From Gammaproteobacteria bacterium (GTDB lineage: Bacteria > Pseudomonadota > Gammaproteobacteria > Steroidobacterales > UBA11654), in NCBI GenBank assembly GCA_012965065.1, contig DTSX01000083.1:1-6290 (forward strand): a stretch of DNA of 6,290 bases, given 5' to 3'. Position 1 is the first letter of the stretch. Every line of letters begins with the position of its first letter. The notes beneath the pieces are model-generated. The model saw nothing but the letters and a program-made list of their open reading frames with translations. It was not told the DNA's origin and did no database searches. Below are positions 1 through 4,748 of this stretch, piece after piece. A program made the position numbers and the translations under genes.

Positions 1-501
1 ATGGAATGCGACGCAATTTTAAAAGCAAGAGAGGCAATGGGTTTAGACAACATCCAAATCATGATCCCCTTTGTGAGAACAATTAAAGAAGCCGCTCGGA
101 CATCAGAACTCTTAGAAGTAAACGGTCTTGAAAGAGGCAAAAAAGGATTAAAAGTTATTATGATGTGCGAATTGCCATCAAATGCCTTGATGGCAAAAGA
201 ATTTTTAGAGTATTTTGATGGCATGTCAATTGGATCCAACGACATGACTCAATTGACATTGGGGATTGATAGGGATTCTGGGTTGGTGGCAGATAGTTTT
301 GACGAACGAGACAAAAGCGTTAAGAAACTACTGCAACTGGCCATTCAAGCTTGCAAAGAAGAAGATAAATACATCGGGATCTGTGGCCAAGGACCTTCAG
401 ATTACCCAGACTTTGCAAAGTGGTTGTGCGATCAAGGCATCGAAAGCATTTCCTTAAACCCAGACTCGGTGATTAAAACTTGGATAGAGATTGCTCAGTA
501 A
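1..501 (+). CDS. ppsA: Phosphoenolpyruvate synthase, C-terminal fragment (5' end outside window)
   Basis: PEP synthase (pyruvate, water dikinase) converts pyruvate, ATP and water to PEP, AMP and phosphate, and feeds gluconeogenesis in the cytoplasm. Only the last 166 residues are present, corresponding to the end of the PEP-utilising TIM-barrel domain. Visible family motifs are MIPFVR (residues 21-26 of the fragment), MMCELPSNAL (54-63), SIGSNDMTQL (76-85, the active-site loop) and GICGQGPSD (126-134), whose Cys at 128 matches the catalytic Cys of the E. coli enzyme. The ATG at base 1 is an internal Met in a conserved helix, not the start; the full family protein is about 790-800 residues, so the gene extends left of the window. 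It ends with TAA. The MAPEG gene follows 51 bp downstream on the same strand; I see no convincing terminator between them, so read-through is possible. Family identification is near certain. Confidence 0.96.
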   Translation: MECDAILKAREAMGLDNIQIMIPFVRTIKEAARTSELLEVNGLERGKKGLKVIMMCELPSNALMAKEFLEYFDGMSIGSNDMTQLTLGIDRDSGLVADSFDERDKSVKKLLQLAIQACKEEDKYIGICGQGPSDYPDFAKWLCDQGIESISLNPDSVIKTWIEIAQ

Positions 502-540
502 TCCGTCCTAGGTGTTAGCTGATTACAGTTTTTAACAAAA

Positions 541-545
541 AGGAG
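541..545 (+). promoter_or_regulatory. Shine-Dalgarno site of the MAPEG gene
   Basis: AGGAG lies 7 bases before the ATG at 553. It fixes that start codon and is the only textbook ribosome binding site in the window. The other five start sites visible here have none. Confidence 0.85.
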
Positions 546-552
546 AAACAAA

Positions 553-927
553 ATGACATTCGCTTACGTGTGTATAGTAATAGCCTTAATACTGCCCATG
601 ATTTGGGCCGGTATTGCAAAAAAAGAATCCAAGATTCCAATCAATAATAATGCTCCAAGAGACCACATCCGTCATCTTCAGGGGAGAGCAAAAAATGCCT
701 ACGGTGTTGAGCAAAACAGCTACGAATCATTCCCACCCTTTGCAATTGCAGTGATAGTTGCACATCTCACAGGTGGAACTCAATTGACTATTGATATCTT
801 GGCAGGTCTGTATATTGCTTCTAGGTTGATGTATGGGGTTTTTTATCTTCAAGGGAAAGGCACACTTAGATCTTCAACTTTTATGGTTGGATTGATTGCA
901 ACAATTTCACTGTTTTTTGTTGGCTAA
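553..927 (+). CDS. MAPEG family integral membrane protein
   Basis: This is a 124-residue hydrophobic protein of the MAPEG superfamily (membrane-associated proteins in eicosanoid and glutathione metabolism). Members are four-helix inner-membrane proteins, and some bind glutathione. Predicted membrane segments are about 3-20, 60-78, 80-97 and 107-123. The family signature is in the loop and second helix: RAKNAYGVEQNSYESFPPF (45-63), with the Arg-Ala pair, Asn55, Glu58 and Pro-Pro-Phe expected of bacterial MAPEG proteins. A second conserved piece, RLMYGVFY (91-98), gives the Arg and Tyr of the third helix. The length matches the usual bacterial size of 120-140 residues. The start is supported by AGGAG at 541-545. 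The gene follows ppsA by 51 bp and is convergent with orn. The substrate is unknown: many bacterial members have no tested activity, so glutathione-linked chemistry is only a family expectation. Confidence 0.88.
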   Translation: MTFAYVCIVIALILPMIWAGIAKKESKIPINNNAPRDHIRHLQGRAKNAYGVEQNSYESFPPFAIAVIVAHLTGGTQLTIDILAGLYIASRLMYGVFYLQGKGTLRSSTFMVGLIATISLFFVG

Positions 928-934
928 AATTAAT

Positions 935-1483
935 TCAATCTAAATTTAGTAAATGATTCTTGTAGTGTCTTAGCTCATAAATGGACTCGAAAATATCATC
1001 TCGAGCGAGATGTTTGGATGTTTTGCTGTATGACCTTGAAACCTCAGGTGCCCAGAGTTGAGAAACTATTTTGATTGAGGTGACATCCAGGTTCCTATAA
1101 TTGAAATGAGCTTCAAGATCCGGCATTAATCTTGCAAGAAATCTGCGATCTTGACAAATACTGTTGCCACACATTGGACATTGGCCTTTATTGGAGAGTT
1201 TTTGTAAAAATTCCAAGGTCATATCTTCAGCATCTTTTATACTGATATTGCTTTTCCTAACTCGGTTTATTAGGCCTGATTTTCCGTGTTGGGTTTTATT
1301 CCAATTGTCCATTTGATTCAAAACAGAATCACTTTGATGGATGGCTAAATTTGGACCTTCGGCAACAATTTCAAGGCTTGGTTTGGTCACCACCGTGGCG
1401 ATTTCAATAATAGTATCAGTTTGAGTGTCCAGGCCCGTCATTTCCAGATCAATCCAAATCAACCTCTTTGATTGCTTAGTCAT
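935..1483 (-). CDS. orn: Oligoribonuclease (DEDDh 3'-5' exoribonuclease)
   Basis: Orn degrades very short RNAs (2-5 nt, above all dinucleotides such as pGpG from cyclic-di-GMP turnover) to mononucleotides in the cytoplasm, and is essential in many gammaproteobacteria. The 182-residue length matches the E. coli protein (181), and the two align without gaps through the active site. The DEDDh residues are all present: D12 and E14 in WIDLEMTGLD, D112 in QDRRFL, and H158 with D163 in KHLARDDIFES. Other conserved stretches are IIEIAT, AEGPNLAIHQSD, MDNWN and LDVTSIK. An unusual cysteine cluster (C102, C105, C110) sits just before D112; I recall only the middle one in E. coli. The ATG at 1483 is in the expected place although no Shine-Dalgarno precedes it. 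The gene is divergent from rsgA, the arrangement also found in E. coli, and convergent with the MAPEG gene, with 7 bp between stops. Confidence 0.97.
   Translation of the reverse strand: MTKQSKRLIWIDLEMTGLDTQTDTIIEIATVVTKPSLEIVAEGPNLAIHQSDSVLNQMDNWNKTQHGKSGLINRVRKSNISIKDAEDMTLEFLQKLSNKGQCPMCGNSICQDRRFLARLMPDLEAHFNYRNLDVTSIKIVSQLWAPEVSRSYSKTSKHLARDDIFESIYELRHYKNHLLNLD
997..1012. terminator. Perfect hairpin near the orn 3' end, possible bidirectional terminator
   Basis: CATCTC and GAGATG flank the loop GAGC, a perfect 6-bp stem with a tetraloop. It lies 69 bases beyond the MAPEG stop and inside the last part of orn. On + it is followed by TTTGG then ATGTTTT; on - by ATATTTTC. Neither is a full U-tract, so termination is weakly supported. 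The same bases encode the catalytic H158 to D163 stretch of Orn, which may alone explain the symmetry. Confidence 0.2.
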
Positions 1484-1509
1484 AATAAAATGATTCTAGC
1501 AAAGTATTG

Positions 1510-1515
1510 ATTGTA
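1510..1515 (-). promoter_or_regulatory. Candidate -10 element of the orn promoter
   Basis: On the minus strand this reads TACAAT, one mismatch from TATAAT, within the 9-mer TTATACAAT. A start about 7 bases downstream would leave a leader of roughly 20 nt before the orn ATG. The identical 9-mer occurs upstream of dnaX (4671-4679), which supports promoter use. No good -35 is visible. A second, closer candidate is TAGAAT (1493-1498, minus), but it would leave almost no leader. Confidence 0.4.
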
Positions 1516-1519
1516 TAAT
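1514..1519 (+). promoter_or_regulatory. Consensus -10 element of the rsgA promoter
   Basis: TATAAT matches the sigma-70 -10 consensus exactly. It shares bases with the minus-strand -10 candidate for orn, so the two divergent promoters would overlap. The -35 region (around 1491-1496) does not resemble TTGACA. Transcription would begin near 1526, about 9 nt before the ATG at 1535, giving a near-leaderless rsgA mRNA. A transcript from here could not include the in-frame TTG at 1511. Confidence 0.5.
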
Positions 1520-1534
1520 CACAAAAGTTTAAAG

Positions 1535-2413
1535 ATGGAAGATTCAGGCAAAAATATTGGAAAAATTACCTCTGTTTTCGGCAAAACAGGAATTGTTGAG
1601 CCCACCGACGGAGGTCGGTTATATTTCCTAGTCAAAAGCCAGAAATTAAAGCCAGTAGTTGGCGACAATGTCCACTGGAACAAACAGAGTGATGGGACCA
1701 TCGTGGTAACAAAAATAATGGAACCCAACAATCAATTAGAACGATTGAATCAGTATGGTCAGCGACAAATCATTGCATCCAATGTTACGCAAATATTGTT
1801 AATTACTGCCCCATTGCCAAAACCAAATTTCTTACTTATAGATAAATTTATCCTGATCAGTGAATTGATGGAGTGCGATTTGTCGATTATTCTTAATAAA
1901 GTTGACCTTGTTGAAAAGTGTGACCGCCAATTTCAGCTTTATCAACAACTTGGTTACCCTGTGATTAAGATCTCTGCCAAGGAAAAAATCAATTTAAACC
2001 CATTGTTTAATTTACTCAATCAGCAAACCACAGTGCTTGTTGGCCAATCCGGAGTTGGCAAATCAACGATCATCAACTTACTGATTCCAAAAGACAAAAT
2101 AAGAACAGAGGCACTATCAAACAAAAATCAAAAAGGGAAACACACAACATCCACAACAACGATGCATGCGGTTAAAAACAAGGGTTATTTGATTGACACG
2201 CCGGGTATAGAAAACCTGAATCCTAAAATTCTTGATATTAAGGAAATCGAAACTGGCTTTAGAGAAATTGCATCCCTCTCTTGTGACTGCAGGTACCGTG
2301 ATTGCATTCACATCAATGAACCCAATTGTGCTGTCAATCAGGCGTTAACCAAAAATGAAATTGCAACTCAGAGGTACAACAATTACAAAAAACTAGTGGA
2401 TGGATTTCAATAG
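1535..2413 (+). CDS. rsgA: Ribosome small subunit-dependent GTPase A (RsgA/YjeQ)
   Basis: RsgA is a circularly permuted GTPase that binds the 30S subunit late in assembly, checks the decoding centre and helps release RbfA. In the 292-residue form from ATG 1535, an N-terminal OB-fold runs about 8-75 (GKITSVFGKTGIV onward). It is followed by the permuted GTPase motifs: G4 NKVDL at 121-125, G1/P-loop GQSGVGKS at 170-177, switch I HTTS at 203-206 and G3 DTPG at 221-224. The zinc knuckle near the C-terminus has C252, C257, H259 and C265 with the family spacing CX4CXHX5C. The frame extends upstream to a TTG at 1511 (300 residues), but that codon overlaps a perfect TATAAT, so I prefer 1535; neither has a Shine-Dalgarno. 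Compared with E. coli (350 residues) the basic N-terminal extension and the C-terminal tail are missing. It is divergent from orn, as in E. coli, and its TAG abuts the recR stop. Confidence 0.96.
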   Translation: MEDSGKNIGKITSVFGKTGIVEPTDGGRLYFLVKSQKLKPVVGDNVHWNKQSDGTIVVTKIMEPNNQLERLNQYGQRQIIASNVTQILLITAPLPKPNFLLIDKFILISELMECDLSIILNKVDLVEKCDRQFQLYQQLGYPVIKISAKEKINLNPLFNLLNQQTTVLVGQSGVGKSTIINLLIPKDKIRTEALSNKNQKGKHTTSTTTMHAVKNKGYLIDTPGIENLNPKILDIKEIETGFREIASLSCDCRYRDCIHINEPNCAVNQALTKNEIATQRYNNYKKLVDGFQ

Positions 2414-3022
2414 TTATTGCTTTCCTATGGTGTTTCTGTTGAGCATCGCTTGAATCAGAGTATTTGAATCAACATACTCAATTTCCCCACCAAAAGGCAC
2501 ACCATAAGCAATCCTCGTTGCCTTAATATCAAACTTCCCAGCGACAGAAGCAATGTAAGCCGCGGTTGCTTCTCCATCTACGGTTGGGCTGGTGGCCAAA
2601 ATAACTTCATTGATGGTATTGAGATCAAATAATTCTTTTAACTGATTGATTTTCAATTCATCCGGTCCAATTCCATCAATGGGTGAAAGGTGACCCATTA
2701 ATACAAAATACCTGCCATTGAATTGCATTGTATTTTCCAAGGCCATCAAGTCTGCTGGAGACTCAACAATACACAAAAGGCTTTGATCTCGTTTGGTGTC
2801 CTTGCAGATTTCACACAGCTCTTCTTCTGAATACATCCTGCAAATTTTGCATTCTTGTATAGAGACAAGAGAATTTTGTATCGTTTCGGCAAGAAACAAA
2901 GCCTTATCTGTATTGCCTTGCAACAAATAGAAGACAATCCGTTGGGCGCTCTTTACACCAATTCCTGGAAGTTGTTTAAAGGCTTCAATGAGATCCTGCA
3001 GTATGGGACTAAATTTTTTCAT
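2414..3022 (-). CDS. recR: Recombination mediator protein RecR
   Basis: RecR forms a ring-shaped clamp and works with RecO (and RecF) to load RecA onto SSB-coated single-stranded DNA in gap repair. The 202-residue protein has the standard layout: an N-terminal helix-hairpin-helix (LPGIGVKSAQR, about 18-28), a C4 zinc motif with C58, C61, C70 and C73, a Toprim domain from about 79 to 175 starting CIVESPADLMALE with E87, and a C-terminal Walker-B-like stretch GVPFGGEIEYVD. The central FNGRYFVLMGHLSPIDGIGPD is typical of the family. Length equals the usual 200 or so. The frame also opens at a TTG one codon earlier (3025), but ATG 3022 is the natural start. There is no Shine-Dalgarno. The gene begins 6 bp after the dnaX stop, with tandem stops (TAATAA) then TTGATG, so coupling to dnaX translation is likely. 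ybaB, which usually sits between these two genes, is absent. Confidence 0.97.
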   Translation of the reverse strand: MKKFSPILQDLIEAFKQLPGIGVKSAQRIVFYLLQGNTDKALFLAETIQNSLVSIQECKICRMYSEEELCEICKDTKRDQSLLCIVESPADLMALENTMQFNGRYFVLMGHLSPIDGIGPDELKINQLKELFDLNTINEVILATSPTVDGEATAAYIASVAGKFDIKATRIAYGVPFGGEIEYVDSNTLIQAMLNRNTIGKQ

Positions 3023-3028
3023 CAATTA

Positions 3029-4609
3029 TTAATTTTCAATTTTAGCGTCAAAAATATCGATGAATTCCTGTATGTTGGGATCGGATTTTAACCTGGATTC
3101 GTTCATAATCATCTGTTCTTCATTCAGTTCTGATTTTTTTTTAGCTAGTGTTTGGCCACTGGTATTGTCAACCTCTATCTGGATCCCTGAGATTTGTTGA
3201 AAATGACTGGTCAAAGACTTATTTAATCGTGACTTTAATTGATCAGTAACCAGATACCCGTGATCTGAATCAATAATTAAATGGAGTATATTTTTTTTGA
3301 TTGATTTAAAGCTGCAATGCGATGCAAGCTGATTGAGGGCCCCAGAAAGGTTTAGTTTTTCAACTTCCCTCAACCAATTTCTTTCGGTTATTATTGTGTC
3401 ACTTTTTTTAGAATCTGAGTGCTCCGATTTTAAATTTTCTGCTTCTGTCTTTTTGTTGGTGTTAACCGAAACCAGCTTCTCTACCTTTAACTTGGCTGGG
3501 CTAGCTTGGTCCTTTGGGAGCATGGAATTGGATGCGAATGCGAACATTCTTAGCAGTGCCATAGCAAAACCTTCTCTAGGGCTCGGTGCTATTTCTATAT
3601 CACGTTTGGATGTGATGGAAATTTGGTAGAGTAATTGAATTAATTCAGGCGAAGCGTTCTCTGAAAAATCCCTTATGGTCTTGGTGTTTTCTGGGTTTGG
3701 ACTGTCAAATTCATCGTTACTTACCTGAACAAATGCTATTTTCTGTAAAAATGATGCCATACCATCGAGCAGGGATTTATAATTAGGATATGCTTCGTCT
3801 AAGTCTTTCAATCCTTGATTGAGTGCAACGCTGTCTTGATTCAATACAGCAACCAACAAACCCACTATGTCATTGATATTAATTGTTCCTAACATACGCT
3901 GCATCTGATCTGCTGTAAGTGAATAATCTTCGTAAGCAAGTGCTTGGTCCAATAGACTCAGTCCATCTCTCATGCTGCCATCAGCTGCCTGGCTTATTAA
4001 ATCCAGAGCAGTGTCTTCGTAGGTTACTCCCTCGTGATCACAAATTTCCGCCATGCGTTTTTTGATTAAATTGGCGGGTATTTTTTTCAGATTAAATTTG
4101 AGGCATCTTGATAAAACAGTTATAGGCAGTTCATCACCTTTTGTTGTGGCCAAGAGAAATACCATGTGGGGTGGTGGTTCCTCAAGGGTTTTTAGCAGTG
4201 CGGTTTTTGCATGTTTAGAGAGTTGATGGACCTCGTCGATCAAGTAAACCTTGTAACGTCCTATCGGTGCGTAATAGGTGTTGTCAAGAAGTTCACGCAT
4301 TGCATCGATTCCAGTTTGTGAGGCAGCATCAACTTCTGTTAAATCGGCAAAATTACCTTCGTCTATTGCAAGACAAGAATCACACTTGCCGCACGGTTCA
4401 GACATGACTCCTTGTTCACAATTTAGGGCTTTAGCCAACAATCTTGCAATGGTAGTTTTGCCAACCCCTCGGGTACCTGAAAAGAGAAAAGCGTGGTGAA
4501 CTTTATCTTTGGCTAATGAGTTCTGCAATGCCTTAACAACATGGTCCTGACCTGATACTTCAGCAAAATATTTAGGCCTCCACTTTCTTGCTAATACTAA
4601 ATAACTCAT
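3029..4609 (-). CDS. dnaX: DNA polymerase III subunit gamma/tau (clamp loader ATPase)
   Basis: DnaX is the AAA+ ATPase of the clamp loader; full-length tau also bridges the core polymerases at the replication fork. The 526-residue product shows Walker A GTRGVGKT at 45-52, zinc cysteines C64, C73, C76 and C79 (same spacing as E. coli), Walker B LIDEVH at 123-128, sensor 1 in ATTKGDELP at 154-162, the SRC arginine finger with R168, and sensor 2 with R214 in GSMRDGLS. The collar domain ends near 360, marked by SKRDIEIAPSPREGFAMALLRM. A Lys/Ser-rich linker (about 361-408) follows, then a domain V-like, alpha-binding region (about 409-526: NWLREVEKLNLSGALNQLA, and NIQEFIDIFDA near the end). E. coli tau has 643 residues; most of the shortfall is in the linker and helicase-binding domain IV. 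Two A-runs (codons 438-440 and 490-492) are possible slippage sites. ATG 4609 begins with the canonical MSYLVLARKWRP; no Shine-Dalgarno is present. Confidence 0.97.
   Translation of the reverse strand: MSYLVLARKWRPKYFAEVSGQDHVVKALQNSLAKDKVHHAFLFSGTRGVGKTTIARLLAKALNCEQGVMSEPCGKCDSCLAIDEGNFADLTEVDAASQTGIDAMRELLDNTYYAPIGRYKVYLIDEVHQLSKHAKTALLKTLEEPPPHMVFLLATTKGDELPITVLSRCLKFNLKKIPANLIKKRMAEICDHEGVTYEDTALDLISQAADGSMRDGLSLLDQALAYEDYSLTADQMQRMLGTININDIVGLLVAVLNQDSVALNQGLKDLDEAYPNYKSLLDGMASFLQKIAFVQVSNDEFDSPNPENTKTIRDFSENASPELIQLLYQISITSKRDIEIAPSPREGFAMALLRMFAFASNSMLPKDQASPAKLKVEKLVSVNTNKKTEAENLKSEHSDSKKSDTIITERNWLREVEKLNLSGALNQLASHCSFKSIKKNILHLIIDSDHGYLVTDQLKSRLNKSLTSHFQQISGIQIEVDNTSGQTLAKKKSELNEEQMIMNESRLKSDPNIQEFIDIFDAKIEN
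3134..3142 (-). other. Run of nine A in dnaX (codons 490-492), possible slippage site
   Basis: On the coding strand, three AAA Lys codons form an A9 tract. A shift to -1 would read four more codons and stop at TGA (about 496 residues); loss of one A would read AAT CAG AAC and stop at TGA (about 494 residues). Either would remove the last 30 or so residues of the alpha-binding region. Nine A is the tract length I recall for transcriptional slippage in Thermus dnaX, but whether slippage happens here is unknown. Confidence 0.35.
3291..3298 (-). other. Run of eight A in dnaX (codons 438-440), possible slippage site
   Basis: Codons AAA AAA AAT form an A8 tract containing the heptamer A AAA AAT. 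A -1 shift gives seven new codons then TGA (about 446 residues); the +1 frame gives four codons then TAA (about 443 residues). The site is close in codon number to the E. coli gamma frameshift (about codon 430). An imperfect inverted repeat, 7 bp with one bulge (3310-3330), lies 11 nt upstream on the mRNA. A weak 5-bp stem (3251-3267) lies 23 nt downstream, too far for a standard frameshift stimulator. Confidence 0.35.
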
Positions 4610-4670
4610 GTAATGAAGATAACCAAATAAGAAAAAAATAACATAATTTAAAGAAACTAAATGATCTTCT

Positions 4671-4679
4671 ATTGTATAA
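4671..4679 (-). promoter_or_regulatory. Candidate -10 region of the dnaX-recR promoter
   Basis: The minus strand reads TTATACAAT, containing TACAAT (one mismatch from TATAAT) and identical to the 9-mer upstream of orn. A start near 4664 would give a dnaX leader of about 55 nt, AT-rich and without a Shine-Dalgarno. The -35 position falls in the preceding terminator and is not recognisable, so the element is tentative. Confidence 0.35.
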
Positions 4680-4709
4680 AAAAAAGAGCATGAATAAAGT
4701 GCCTTTTTT
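4678..4709 (-). terminator. Probable intrinsic terminator downstream of the MFS gene
   Basis: On the minus strand, AAAAAAGGCA pairs with TGC-T-CTTTTTT around a 9-nt loop (CTTTATTCA). The stem is 10 bp with one bulged T, only four pairs being G-C, and runs straight into a tract of eight T. It lies 40 bases past the MFS stop and just before the candidate dnaX promoter, where a terminator is expected. The A-rich lower stem makes it a moderate call; it could also act on the opposite strand. The rest of the 4610-4748 gap shows no ORF or RNA gene. Confidence 0.5.
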
Positions 4710-4748
4710 CTATTTAAAAAACTGCTAGAAATTGTCTCAAGAGATCTA

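Noticed and set aside
1..3. ATG at the left edge as a start codon
   Set aside because: Alignment with the family from memory puts this Met inside the C-terminal domain of PpsA, so the gene is cut by the window edge.
266..457. 63-residue plus-strand ORF inside ppsA
   Set aside because: Out-of-frame reading of a strongly conserved PpsA region.
502..540. Possible terminator between ppsA and the MAPEG gene
   Set aside because: CTG-ATTA-CAG followed by five T has only a 3-bp stem, too weak to call.
1604..1619. Perfect hairpin ACCGAC-GGAG-GTCGGT near the start of rsgA
   Set aside because: It is inside the coding region, lacks a U-tract and lies about 70 nt past the start codon; probably chance in a Gly/Thr/Asp-coding stretch, though it is GC-rich for this genome.
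2450..2471. Two direct copies of TTGAATCA, 14 bp apart, in recR
   Set aside because: Short, AT-rich and within conserved coding sequence; no sign of a regulatory or mobile repeat.
2855..3091. 78-residue plus-strand ORF overlapping the recR start and dnaX end
   Set aside because: It is antisense to two well-supported genes, has no recognisable domain and no ribosome binding site; it reads as a shadow frame.
3333..3629. 98-residue plus-strand ORF inside dnaX
   Set aside because: Antisense to the dnaX linker and collar codons, Ser/Phe/Leu-rich as expected from the complement of Lys/Glu/Ser codons, no independent signals.
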